This document shows positions 51,869-62,195 of a stretch of DNA of 64,000 nt, piece by piece. Origin of the DNA: Chloroflexota bacterium (lineage in GTDB: Bacteria > Chloroflexota > Anaerolineae > Caldilineales > Caldilineaceae); assembly GCA_018969295.1 (NCBI GenBank), contig JAGWYN010000007.1, forward strand, positions 1 to 64,000, in the 5' to 3' direction. Each line of letters opens with the position of its first letter. Position 1 is the first letter of the stretch. The notes beneath the pieces were generated by a model. That model made no database searches. It worked only from the letters and a program-made list of their open reading frames with translations, and had not been told where the DNA came from. A program made the translations under genes and the position numbers.

Positions 51869-54800
51869 CTAAAAATCCACTTCGAGGGCGCGAAAGCGCC
51901 TGCCCGCCCGCGCCATCTCGGCCAACAGTTGCCTTTCCTCCCCCTCCGTGCGCCCACCGATTCTCTCCACCCGACAGCCAGCAGCCACAAGCTGCTGTTC
52001 GCTGGCCGCCGTCACACCCGACTCATTGCCGACAATCGTCACATACTCCGCCGCCATGGCCTCTTCTACCCGAACCCCCACCGTCGGCGAGAAGCGAGCC
52101 ACGTAGCTCTGTACATCGGCAAACTGCTCACCCATCCCCACATAGGCTGGGAAAAGCAGATAGTGACGGATCGCCTTGAGCCCGGTCCCCCGTTGGATCT
52201 GCTGAATCTGGTCAAAGAGCAGATCCCGCCAGCGATTGCCCTGCGTCCACTCACTGCCCGGGCAGACCGTCAGGTTGTCTGGAAATTCCCGATGGCCCCA
52301 GACGCGCGCCAACGGAATCTTGAGTTCCTGCATCAACCACGCAGCCAGATGGGCCCCCGCCTGCAACTGCGCCGAGGTCGGAATTTTTCCGTTCATAAAA
52401 CTACCGGCAAAGACGATCCCAACCGAGTAGGTGTAGTGGCGCACCACATGGTAGGCCGCCGTTTCCAACGCATTCGTCTGCTCGATCCGGCCGTCGGCGT
52501 GCACGAAGTAGTGATACCCAATCCCAGGCCAGGCATCTTTGCCCCGGGCAGGGTCCGGAGCAATGTGCAGTTCGGCTATGCGCGCCGGCCCCACACGCGG
52601 CGGCGCTGCCGTGTGGTGGATGGCCAGATGGGTGATCTGGCTCAGCGAGCGCCGTTCATAGCGCAGCCGGCCATGTTTGGGCAGGCGCTCGGTGCTCTCC
52701 TGCAACGGTGGGGCTGGCACAACAAAGCCCTGCACCGCCAGATTGCGTACATCGGCACGCAGGTGCAGCAGCTCCTCCTGCTGACCACTGCGCTCCGCCA
52801 TCAGCTGCTGGTTGCGCTCGCGCAGCAGTGCATTCTCGCTCTCCAGATGGGCTACTGCCCGCTGCAACCCGCTGAGCGCCTCCCCCCCAGCCCTGTCTGC
52901 CCCGTCTGCCCCACGCGCCACCCTCAACAGATCTGCCTTCCACCCTCTCCCAGCCAGCCATTCACGCCCTGGCGAAGCTGTCTCGCGCAGCTCCCCGATC
53001 CCTTGCACATTCTCCAAGGTCAGCTGCGGGCAGCGCTTCAGCAGCCAGCCCAGCAGAGCGCCCCCTGCATCGATCTGGGCTTCCGTGGGCAGCCCCCCCC
53101 ACCGCAGATCCCCCGCAAACGCAACGCTCACCGCATCGCGCACATACGGCTCCGGGGTGTCAGGCACCTGGTCGAGCGGCTGGGTCTGCTGTACCGTCCC
53201 ATCCGCCATCACGACAAAATCGTACAACAACCCGGGCCATTCCCGGCAGTGCTCGGCCGCCAACCCCTCCAGGGGGCTCTCCGCCGGGGCCCCGGTATCG
53301 TAGACAACAATCAAACGAACCGCAGCCAGGTCGCGCGCCACATACCGGTGCGGCGCGCGCGGCAGGCTTTCGATCTTCTGGTACAGACGAAACCCACTGC
53401 CCACAATTTCCAGCTGCTCCATCGACCGGCGGCGCAGCTCGCCAACTTCCAGCTGCAGCTGGTGCACCAAACGCTGCGCTGCCTGCTCCCTGACCGCAGC
53501 CTCGCTCGCCTGAGCTGTCAGACTCTGGGCCAACAGTTCAAGCTCGTTGACCCGCTGCGCCACTTCGCTGGCACGCCCGGCATCGACCGCCCCCGACCCC
53601 AATGCCGCCAGATGCAGACGAACCTGCCGTACCAGAAGCTCCTTCCAACGCGCCCCCCGATAAAAGGTCTCCCCTGGGCTCTTCCCTGAGACCAGCTCGC
53701 CGAACCCCAGAATCGCCCCGGTCTCCAATCCCATGTTCTGCGCCAGCCATGCACAGAGCCTACCCGCTGCATCCAGCTGTGGCAGCGGCGGCGGCAACAG
53801 ATCAAAGTGGCCCGCCAGACAGACGTTGACCCCCTGCTCTGACCAGATCTGATCCGGCTGGGCCACCTCTTCCAGATCCTTGACCTTCCAAATCTCTCCC
53901 GCCACATCCACCACATAGTCGTAGGCAATCCCAGGATAGCCACGCCGAATGTGCGCCTGCGCAATCCGTTCCAGCCCCAGCCGAGGATGGCTGCCACTTT
54001 GATGGATGACCACATACCGGATCTGGTTGAGATCGCGCCGGGCGTAGGGGGCCTCACTGCGCAGCAGCCGACGGCTGATGTCGGTGGAGAGCCGCACAGG
54101 CAGCAGCGGCTCTCCCGGCCTGCCAGCCAGCGCGCCACTGCCAGCCAGCGCCTCGATCGTCAACCAACGGGTCAGCACAGCGGCCCCCCGCTGTTTGAAC
54201 CAGGTCACCCCCTCATGCACCAGATCCAGTTCCAAGGTGTAGTTGCCCGGCTCGTCGGGCAACGCTATCCGCACATCCACCACCACCCGCTGGCCCGACA
54301 CCACATCCTCAGGAATGTCGGTGCGTAGCTCCTTGGACGCAGCCAGCGGCAGCAGCCGTCGGTTGCGGTAGTACCGATACCCAATCCGAAATGGGTTGCC
54401 CCCCCCCCAACGCCAGGTCAACGTGCCCGCGTTGTGCAGCGTCACCTGTGCCGCAATCGTCTGCCCGGCCAGAAGCCGCGCCGGGAAACGGTCGGAGACC
54501 CACTCGACCCCATACTCAGGCAACGCCACCTCACGCTGCCCACGCCGCTTGGCCGCTCCTGCCTCGGCAGCATGCAGCAGCTCCTCCTCCTCGCTTTCGG
54601 GCAGGAGAGCCTCCCCCTGCACCGGCTGAATCGCCCCCCCCACCGGCTTTGCAGGCTCCCGCCAACGCAGGTCACTGACAAGCGCCTGCTGAAAATCCTC
54701 GATCACACCCTGCTTGCCCTCAATGTACCAACGATCCAACGCCGGCCAACGATAGAGCAGAGCAGCCCGAATCTGCTGGGCCCCCGGCTGATGGTTCCAG

Positions 54801-55741
54801 GTGTCGACCTCCGCATACATCGCCTGCACCCAGCCACTGTTCTGGTCCACCCATGGCTGCACCTGCCCCACCTCCGTCAAAAAAACCGGCAGGTGACGCA
54901 GCGCAGCAGGAACTGCCCCCATAAAATCCAGGTAGGTGCGAAATTGCTGGTGACGATTTTGAAAGGGCGGCACCAGTTTCGCCGGGCTCGTCACCAAAGA
55001 GGGCTCCGCCCCGTGCGTGTAGGCATGCAACGTAAACCCGTCACACCCCTCTGGCCCCAGGAGGGTCAATATATCTTGAAAGTATTGTACCCAATCCCCA
55101 TTGGGATTGCCCGGATAGATCGTCTGCGTGTTCCAGGGGGCCACAGCGCCCACCAACACCAAATCTTCCTCATGGCCGGGCAGACGGTGGATCGCCTCCC
55201 GGCAGAGGCGATAGCAGCGGCTGTAGAGCTCCGGCGTGATCACCTCTCCAGGGCTGATCATCGCCCCCCGCGTGCTGCGGATCTCAGATGAATGGTCGGG
55301 CAGAACGTTGAAACGAATGGCCACCCCCCGCCGCGTCGGGTCGGCCAGGTCAGGGGGACCGTCGCGCTGGGTCTGGTGGCGAGCCCAGTCAATCTTGACC
55401 CCAGGACGCTCCACAGCGTAGTTCATCTCGTTGCCGATCACCCAGATCCGAGCCCCCCGGCTGGTCCCCACAAAATTTGCCACCCGCCGGGCAAAGACCT
55501 CGTACTGGCTGCTGTGAGGAATCGTCCCCTCTGGCTCGTGGCCATGATTGAGACGGATCAGGATCCCCAGCCCCTGGCTGGCATAGCTGGTGTAGTCCAC
55601 ACCGCTCAGATCAGCCGGGTCGTGGCCCAGCACCTCAGAAAACTGAATCCAGCCAGCTTTCCTGGCAGCCAACATCAGCTGCTCGCCGCCAGGTTCCTGG
55701 ATTCCAAAAATGTAGGGCGAATCAAACAACGCTCGTGGCAT
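51869..55741 (-). CDS. Giant cell-wall protein: GH-A barrel, Ig-like domain, three amidase_2/PGRP domains
   Basis: 1290 residues from ATG 55741 (GGAG upstream). No signal peptide. Residues 1-365: predicted clan GH-A glycosidase barrel with E105 in 'IWVIGNEMN' (acid/base) and E290 in 'VFLTEVGQ' (nucleophile). 410-530: Ig-like domain resembling the NBR1 FW fold. Then three amidase_2/PGRP-like domains: 570-710 (keeps H580 but lost the other zinc ligands), 798-945 (lost all) and 1028-1180 with H1042/H1043, H1150 and C1160, probably an active N-acetylmuramoyl-L-alanine amidase. Coiled coils (725-775, 955-1000) separate them. 1190-1265 resembles a cell-wall-binding-2 repeat. Neighbour of a paralogue sharing the barrel. 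Confidence 0.82.
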   Translation of the reverse strand: MPRALFDSPYIFGIQEPGGEQLMLAARKAGWIQFSEVLGHDPADLSGVDYTSYASQGLGILIRLNHGHEPEGTIPHSSQYEVFARRVANFVGTSRGARIWVIGNEMNYAVERPGVKIDWARHQTQRDGPPDLADPTRRGVAIRFNVLPDHSSEIRSTRGAMISPGEVITPELYSRCYRLCREAIHRLPGHEEDLVLVGAVAPWNTQTIYPGNPNGDWVQYFQDILTLLGPEGCDGFTLHAYTHGAEPSLVTSPAKLVPPFQNRHQQFRTYLDFMGAVPAALRHLPVFLTEVGQVQPWVDQNSGWVQAMYAEVDTWNHQPGAQQIRAALLYRWPALDRWYIEGKQGVIEDFQQALVSDLRWREPAKPVGGAIQPVQGEALLPESEEEELLHAAEAGAAKRRGQREVALPEYGVEWVSDRFPARLLAGQTIAAQVTLHNAGTLTWRWGGGNPFRIGYRYYRNRRLLPLAASKELRTDIPEDVVSGQRVVVDVRIALPDEPGNYTLELDLVHEGVTWFKQRGAAVLTRWLTIEALAGSGALAGRPGEPLLPVRLSTDISRRLLRSEAPYARRDLNQIRYVVIHQSGSHPRLGLERIAQAHIRRGYPGIAYDYVVDVAGEIWKVKDLEEVAQPDQIWSEQGVNVCLAGHFDLLPPPLPQLDAAGRLCAWLAQNMGLETGAILGFGELVSGKSPGETFYRGARWKELLVRQVRLHLAALGSGAVDAGRASEVAQRVNELELLAQSLTAQASEAAVREQAAQRLVHQLQLEVGELRRRSMEQLEIVGSGFRLYQKIESLPRAPHRYVARDLAAVRLIVVYDTGAPAESPLEGLAAEHCREWPGLLYDFVVMADGTVQQTQPLDQVPDTPEPYVRDAVSVAFAGDLRWGGLPTEAQIDAGGALLGWLLKRCPQLTLENVQGIGELRETASPGREWLAGRGWKADLLRVARGADGADRAGGEALSGLQRAVAHLESENALLRERNQQLMAERSGQQEELLHLRADVRNLAVQGFVVPAPPLQESTERLPKHGRLRYERRSLSQITHLAIHHTAAPPRVGPARIAELHIAPDPARGKDAWPGIGYHYFVHADGRIEQTNALETAAYHVVRHYTYSVGIVFAGSFMNGKIPTSAQLQAGAHLAAWLMQELKIPLARVWGHREFPDNLTVCPGSEWTQGNRWRDLLFDQIQQIQRGTGLKAIRHYLLFPAYVGMGEQFADVQSYVARFSPTVGVRVEEAMAAEYVTIVGNESGVTAASEQQLVAAGCRVERIGGRTEGEERQLLAEMARAGRRFRALEVDF

Positions 55742-55801
55742 GCATGCTCCAGGTCGATCGCGCGCAATCGACACGGGATGGCCCCCCAAAATCAAGCGAT
55801 G

Positions 55802-58800
55802 TCAAGGTCTGTTCTGGCCAGGAATATCGCCCATCCCCGATGGCGCCAGCCGCAAAGGTGCCACTGCACGTTCTGTGGCTACTGTCGCCGCCTGAGAGAG
55901 CGGATCCAAGATGTAGGCGGGCAAAGTATAACAATCAGGCGGCAGATAGGGAAGTGGATCGGAAAAACCACCCCAGCCATCGGTGCGCGTGTACGGAGCA
56001 ACCCGAATCGCCAGATGCAGGTGGGGCCCGGTGCTCCCCCCCGTGTTCCCCGAGCGGCCAATCCGCTGCCGACGGCTGACCGGCTGGTTGAGGGCCACAT
56101 CGACGGTTGAAAGATGCGCGTAAAGAGACTCGCCCCATGCATGGCGCACCAACAGATAGTTGCCAAACCCCCCCGCTTCAAATCCAATCTGGGCAACGAC
56201 CCCGCTCTCCAGCGACCACAGCTCGACCCCAACCGGCGTGGAAAAGTCAACACCGTTGTGCCCCAGCAGGGCAACCCCGTCGTATTTGAATCGGCCATAA
56301 AACGCAGAGTTCTCTCCCCAAAGCTGGCCGATGGGGTAGCGCCCCTCAAAGGGCGGGCTGAGATACGTCCCCATCTCCGGGGTCGGGATGGTCGTTCCAG
56401 GCAGCACCCTGGCTGGTTTCAACAGAGCACCGCTGCCCGGAGTCGCCTCCGCCAGCCAACCACGCACCTCTCCGCCAGGTGGGGTCAGAATTGCGCCAGC
56501 ACGCCACCAGGCAAGCCCGTCTACCTGCTGCGGGCCTTGTAGAAGCACCGCTGTCGTCTGCGGGCGCAAAGCCCCCTGCACATCGTCTGCTGGCTTGTTA
56601 GCACTGCCTGGGCTCTTGCGCACGTTGACAAAATCAGCGGTCACCACCAACGCACCGACCCGCAGACCCGGCGGTGTGACTGGGTCTGCGATCTTCTGCA
56701 ACAGCACTTCACCGCCTGCCGTCGCCTCCGCTATCCACCCAGCCAGGCTCTGTCCCTGCTGAAGCAGGTTTTGGACTTGCCACCAGAGCAGTCCGTCCAC
56801 AGTGGCAGGACCCGCTGCGATCGTCCCCACAACGCCCGGGCCGACCTCCGCCACGATATCTGTCGGCCCTTTGCCGACAAACCCCGCTGTGCGCCGCAAC
56901 CGCACACTGGTTGTGGTCTGAAAGCGATTGCCCGGCACAAAGGTGTATTTGGGCGGTTCGATCGCCGGCGGCGCTGCCACTTCCAGCAGAAGCTCTCCGT
57001 CAGGAAGCTGCCGCGCCACCCACCCTTCCACCTGACCCAGTGCAGGCAACTGTCCGCTCACTTTCCACCAGGCCATTCCGTCAGCCTGCACCGGCCCCTG
57101 CTGCAGCAGCAACATTGTGTTCGCAGCCACCAGCGCGATCGTGTCGCTGGCTGGCTTGTTGGTAGAGCCCGGCGTGCGCCGCATCCGCACAGCGGTCTTG
57201 GCGCGCACCAAAGCACCCGGAACAAAAGGATCCGCCGCAAGAGTTGCTGCGGGTGCGCCACTGACGACTCTCGGCTGCTGCCTCTCCAACAGCACGACCC
57301 CATTTTGCGTATACTGTGCCACCCAGCCGTCGACCGTTGTTCCGTTCAAAAGACCCCGCACAGACCAGTATGGAAGCCCGTCGGCCATCACGAAGATCGA
57401 GTCGCTGACCGTCAGAAGAGCGGCTTTGGCAAGCTGGCCCAGCACGGGTCCGGCCGGCTGGCGGCGAAAGTTGACCACATCCAGTGTGCGCACCTGTTCC
57501 CCTTGCCGGTAGTCCGCCGGGCGCAGGGTCCCAAAGCTCTCCTGGGCCAACAGCACGACACCATCCAAGGTGTACTGCGCCAGCCAGCCGTTGCGCACCT
57601 CCCCGTTGAAGAGCAGACGCACAGGCCAGTGGGGCAACCCACCACTCATTGTAGGGGGCGTGCTGCGGACGGTAGCTTGCACACCGGCCGGCACCACCCC
57701 GATCACCTGGCCTCCGGGCGCGGCCCGCAGGTTGACCTGGGTCAGGGTGCGCACAACATCTCCCACCTTGTACTGGGCCGGGCTAGGCGGCGACTCCCGC
57801 CAACGGTAGTCGTTTGCAAGCGCCGCTCGAAAATCGTCCATCACACCGTTTTTGCCGTCGATATACCACCTGTCATCGCGACGCCAACGATAGAGCAGCA
57901 AGGCACGAATCTGCTGCGCAGCCGGCTGGCGGTTCCACCGGTCGATTTCGGCGTAGGCCGCCTGCACCCAGCCGTTGTTGCGATCCAGCCAGTCGAAATC
58001 TTGGTCGGCCTCGGTGATGAACACCGGCAGCGCACGCATGTTCGCCGGAATGGCATTCATGAAGTTGCGATAGGCCTGAAAATGAAAGTACCGATTCTGA
58101 AACGGGGGGTTCATCGTCGAGGTGTCGGCGATCAGTGCCGGGTCACTGCCGTGCGTGTAGGTATGCAGGGCGATTCCGTCGCAGCCAGCAGGGCCCAACG
58201 CGTTCAAAATATCGGTGAAATAGACGATCCAGTCCCCAATCGGGTTGGTCGGATAGGTGAGCTCGGCGTTCCACGGGGCCACTGCGCCGATGACAACCAG
58301 ATCGCCGCCGTGCCCTGGCAAGGCGCGGATGGCCTCTCGGCAGCGGCGGAAACAATTGATGTAGTCAGCCGGCAAGATCGGCCTGAGGCCAGCACGGGCC
58401 GAAGCCAACGCAGGGGCTGCGGCGCGCACCTGCGGTTGCAGCGCACTGAAACGGGTCGGACTGCCCCGGCCAAAGGGGTCTTGGTCCCCCCCCCGTACGG
58501 CAGCGCCTCTGGCGGGCGCACCCAGCGCACGCGCGGCCCCACTTTCGGGCCACTCCTGGCTGTGGTTCATCTCATTCCCAATGATCCAGATGCGACAGCC
58601 AGGGCTGGCGGCCACAAAATTCGCGACCCGTTGTGCAAAGACCGGATAATTCTCTGGCGCTGGGATCGTACCTACTGCCCCGTAGCCGTTGTTGATGCGC
58701 ACCATGACACCGTAGTCCTGGTCGCTGTACGGTCGGTAGTCGACGCCGCTGCGGTCGTTGGGGTCGCTGCCGACCGCCTCCGTAAAGAGCACCCAGCCTC

Positions 58801-58885
58801 GGCGCCCAGATTGTGCCATGAGCCATTCGCCGCCCGGGTCGTGCAAACCAAAGAGATAGGGAGAATCCAACATGGGTCTTGGCAT
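55802..58885 (-). CDS. Giant cell-wall protein: GH-A barrel, five SH3b domains, M23 endopeptidase
   Basis: 1027 residues from ATG 58885 (AGGA upstream). No signal peptide. Residues 1-365 are the same GH-A-like barrel as the next gene, with E105 in 'IWIIGNEMN' and E292 in 'VFITEADQD'. Five SH3b modules follow (about 372-447, 458-535, 554-636, 648-731, 741-823), each opening with a 'G..VRT...VNLRxxPG' pattern. The C-terminal M23/LytM domain (845-965) has H876-x3-D880, H924 in 'YAHLS' and H955-x-H957 in 'GPHLHLAI', the full zinc and catalytic set. Predicted to bind and cut peptidoglycan cross-links and a glycan. It lies 23 bp after livF on the same strand. Confidence 0.85.
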   Translation of the reverse strand: MPRPMLDSPYLFGLHDPGGEWLMAQSGRRGWVLFTEAVGSDPNDRSGVDYRPYSDQDYGVMVRINNGYGAVGTIPAPENYPVFAQRVANFVAASPGCRIWIIGNEMNHSQEWPESGAARALGAPARGAAVRGGDQDPFGRGSPTRFSALQPQVRAAAPALASARAGLRPILPADYINCFRRCREAIRALPGHGGDLVVIGAVAPWNAELTYPTNPIGDWIVYFTDILNALGPAGCDGIALHTYTHGSDPALIADTSTMNPPFQNRYFHFQAYRNFMNAIPANMRALPVFITEADQDFDWLDRNNGWVQAAYAEIDRWNRQPAAQQIRALLLYRWRRDDRWYIDGKNGVMDDFRAALANDYRWRESPPSPAQYKVGDVVRTLTQVNLRAAPGGQVIGVVPAGVQATVRSTPPTMSGGLPHWPVRLLFNGEVRNGWLAQYTLDGVVLLAQESFGTLRPADYRQGEQVRTLDVVNFRRQPAGPVLGQLAKAALLTVSDSIFVMADGLPYWSVRGLLNGTTVDGWVAQYTQNGVVLLERQQPRVVSGAPAATLAADPFVPGALVRAKTAVRMRRTPGSTNKPASDTIALVAANTMLLLQQGPVQADGMAWWKVSGQLPALGQVEGWVARQLPDGELLLEVAAPPAIEPPKYTFVPGNRFQTTTSVRLRRTAGFVGKGPTDIVAEVGPGVVGTIAAGPATVDGLLWWQVQNLLQQGQSLAGWIAEATAGGEVLLQKIADPVTPPGLRVGALVVTADFVNVRKSPGSANKPADDVQGALRPQTTAVLLQGPQQVDGLAWWRAGAILTPPGGEVRGWLAEATPGSGALLKPARVLPGTTIPTPEMGTYLSPPFEGRYPIGQLWGENSAFYGRFKYDGVALLGHNGVDFSTPVGVELWSLESGVVAQIGFEAGGFGNYLLVRHAWGESLYAHLSTVDVALNQPVSRRQRIGRSGNTGGSTGPHLHLAIRVAPYTRTDGWGGFSDPLPYLPPDCYTLPAYILDPLSQAATVATERAVAPLRLAPSGMGDIPGQNRP

Positions 58886-58908
58886 CGTATTTTTCCTGCT
58901 CCGTTGTT

Positions 58909-59613
<705 letters not shown>

Positions 59614-59662
59614 GCATCTCTTCTCCTGCACTCCCTCTCTCCCAGCCATTCCAGCAGGCTGT

Positions 59663-60451
59663 TCAAGCCAATTTCGAATGCCCTTCCAGCATGCCAGACC
59701 CCAGATAGGCTTCGATCACAAGCGGATCGCTGCGCACCGCAGCCGGCTGGCCCTCGGCGATTTTTTTGCCGTAATCCAACACCGTCACCTGGTCAGAAAT
59801 CGACATGACCACCTTCATATCGTGTTCGATCAACAGAATCGTCATCTCCAGTTCATCGCGCAGCCGACGAATCAAACGCAGCATGCCGTCGGTCTCGCGC
59901 GGGTTCATGCCGGCCGCTGGCTCGTCGAGCAAGAGCATGCGCGGGCTGCTCCCCAAGGCACGCGCGACTTCCAATAAACGCTGGTCGCCGTAGGGCAGGT
60001 TCCTGGCCGTCAGATCCCCCTTGCCCGACAACCCGACAAAGGCCAACAGCTCCCGCGCCCGTCGCTCAGCCTGCTCCTCCTCGCGACGAGTAAAAGGCGT
60101 TTGAAAAATGGCCCCCAAAGGGGTTGAACGCAGCCGTACATGCTGGCCTACCAAGATATTCTCAAGAACCGTCATGCTCCCAAAGAGGCGGATGTTCTGA
60201 TAGGTGCGCGCCATCCCAGCAGCCACAATTTGATCCGGACGCAGCCCAATCATGGGCTGTCCGTTGAAACGAATCTCCCCCTCCTCAGGACGGTACAGCC
60301 CAGTCAGACAGTTGAAAAACGTGGTCTTGCCAGCGCCGTTCGGTCCAATCAGACTGGCCACCGTTCGCTCCCCTACCGACAGATCGACCGCGCTGACCGC
60401 GACCAGCCCACCAAATACTTTTGTGACCCGGCGTGCCTCCAACAAAGCCAT
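59663..60451 (-). CDS. livG: Branched-chain amino acid ABC transporter ATPase LivG
   Basis: 262 residues. Walker A 'GPNGAGKTT', 'TYQNIRLFGSMTVLENILVGQH' (LivG-typical), a signature changed to 'LPYGDQRLLEVARAL' as usual in LivG, Walker B 'MLLLDEPAAGMNP', 'LLIEHDM' and the C-terminal 'VIEAYLG' motif. 4 bp after livM. Confidence 0.95.
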   Translation of the reverse strand: MALLEARRVTKVFGGLVAVSAVDLSVGERTVASLIGPNGAGKTTFFNCLTGLYRPEEGEIRFNGQPMIGLRPDQIVAAGMARTYQNIRLFGSMTVLENILVGQHVRLRSTPLGAIFQTPFTRREEEQAERRARELLAFVGLSGKGDLTARNLPYGDQRLLEVARALGSSPRMLLLDEPAAGMNPRETDGMLRLIRRLRDELEMTILLIEHDMKVVMSISDQVTVLDYGKKIAEGQPAAVRSDPLVIEAYLGSGMLEGHSKLA

Positions 60452-60455
60452 CCAC

Positions 60456-62195
60456 TCATCTCTCTTTCTTTGCTAGAGAGCTCTCACCGGCGCTGTCCGG
60501 CAAAGCTTCCAGCACAGAAGGCTGGTCAGCCCGGCTGCCACCCTGCTCCTGCAGTTCACGCCCTCGACGCAGCGACGGAAGTATCCCCTGAGGACGGACG
60601 ATCATCATGATGACCAACAAGGCGGCGAAGGTGATGATCCGATATTCGTCTACCCCACGCAGCACCTCGGGCAACCCCTTCAGCGCCAGAGCCCCCAGCA
60701 CGACCCCCGGAATGCTGCCCATTCCACCGACGATCACCAACGAGAGCGCATCGATCGAAACAAACAACGAAAAATTTTCTGGAAAAATGTTCGTCTGCCG
60801 CGCGGCATAGAGCTGCCCCGCCAACCCAGCAAACAAGGCACCGATCGCAAAGGCCATCAGCTTGGTGTAGACCAGATGGATCCCGGTCGCCTGTGCCACA
60901 TCCTCGTCCTCCCGCATTGCCACCCAGGCACGTCCCAGCCGCGAGCCGTCCATACGATTGGCCACCAGCGCAATCAACGCCGCACCGGCCAGCGCCAACA
61001 AAAAAATGTCGCGCGGGTTACCCAGGCTGTACCCCCCCACCGTCGGCGGAGCAATGTTGAGCAGGCCGCGCGGCCCATTGGTCAGTTCGGACAGATTGAG
61101 CATAAACAGACGGATGATCTCGCCAAAGCCCAGCGTCACGATCGCCAGGTAGTCGCCCCGCAATCGCAACACCGGGACGCCCAGCAACACCCCCCCCAGC
61201 CCAGCCACCACCATCGTCAGCGGAAGTGCCAGCCAAAAGCTGACCAACGGGCCGCTGACCGGCAGCCCCCAGCCCTGCAGCTGCGCGATCAGCCAGGGGG
61301 AAGAGAAGGGAGCGGCCAGAAACGCATAGACATACGCGCCGATCGAAAAAAAAGCGACATACCCCAGATCGAGCAGACCTGCAAAGCCCACCACAATGTT
61401 GAGCCCCAATCCCATCATGACAAAGATGAACACAATCCCCATCACAGAATTTTGGAATTGATCCAACAGGAAGGGCAGCCCCACCAGCGCTGCCGCCAGC
61501 AGCGCCCAAAGCACCCGCCGCCCCCCCCCCGGCCGCGCCGCCCGTGCCGCAAAAATTCCGCTCCCCACCGCCAGCATCGCCAGCAACAGACGGATCGTTC
61601 CCTGGTTGTTCCCGCCAAAGGTCACAGCAGGGCTGCCCAGCCCGATCACCGCTGCCAGCAGCACAAAAGGCAAAAGCAGCGGAAGCCAACGCAGCGCCGC
61701 CAGAGAGGGCAGTTGCCGCCGACGCAGCCGGCGCTCCCCAGCGACCAGCAGGGCCGCAACAACCCCAGCCAGCCCCAACAGCCCCACTTGACGCAGCCAG
61801 CCCACAGGAGAAAGCTCGCCAGAGAGCAGCACCCCCGGCATCACCGCATACAGGGCAGCCAGGTTCTGCGGCACGATCTTGTCAAAAACCAGCTGGACTC
61901 GGACCCCGTTCGCCAACAGCCCCACAAAAAACGCCGTCAACACAGCGTAAAAGCCCCCTGCCAACAGGCCAGCCCAGAGGGCTGTCCCCCCCAAAGAGCC
62001 ATAGATCCCACCCAACTGCGGGCTTCTGCGCAACACCAGCCAGAAAAAAATTGCGACAACCCCCGCCAACACCGGCATGGCCAGGTCGGCCAGACGGCCG
62101 GGCAGCCCGATCAAGGTCAGGTAGGTCAGAAGAACGAAGGCAAGAGCACCAGTCCGCAACCCGTGCCGTGCAGCAAGCATCCCGATTCTGTTCAT
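60456..62195 (-). CDS. livM: Branched-chain amino acid ABC transporter permease LivM, N-terminally extended
   Basis: 579 residues. The family core is from about 245 to 555 with 'GLGLNIVVGFAGLLDLGYVAFFSIGAY', 'LRLRGDYLAIVTLGFGEIIRL' and 'AWVAMREDEDVAQATGIH' (EAA-like loop). The first 230 residues add about six further membrane segments not found in standard LivM (300-425 residues). The hydrophilic tail after 545 is also longer. Overlaps livH by 4 bp. Confidence 0.92.
   Translation of the reverse strand: MNRIGMLAARHGLRTGALAFVLLTYLTLIGLPGRLADLAMPVLAGVVAIFFWLVLRRSPQLGGIYGSLGGTALWAGLLAGGFYAVLTAFFVGLLANGVRVQLVFDKIVPQNLAALYAVMPGVLLSGELSPVGWLRQVGLLGLAGVVAALLVAGERRLRRRQLPSLAALRWLPLLLPFVLLAAVIGLGSPAVTFGGNNQGTIRLLLAMLAVGSGIFAARAARPGGGRRVLWALLAAALVGLPFLLDQFQNSVMGIVFIFVMMGLGLNIVVGFAGLLDLGYVAFFSIGAYVYAFLAAPFSSPWLIAQLQGWGLPVSGPLVSFWLALPLTMVVAGLGGVLLGVPVLRLRGDYLAIVTLGFGEIIRLFMLNLSELTNGPRGLLNIAPPTVGGYSLGNPRDIFLLALAGAALIALVANRMDGSRLGRAWVAMREDEDVAQATGIHLVYTKLMAFAIGALFAGLAGQLYAARQTNIFPENFSLFVSIDALSLVIVGGMGSIPGVVLGALALKGLPEVLRGVDEYRIITFAALLVIMMIVRPQGILPSLRRGRELQEQGGSRADQPSVLEALPDSAGESSLAKKER

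Noticed and set aside
51929..53689. 586-codon open frame antisense to the amidase gene
   Set aside because: Shadow frame; the minus strand carries the amidase_2 motifs.
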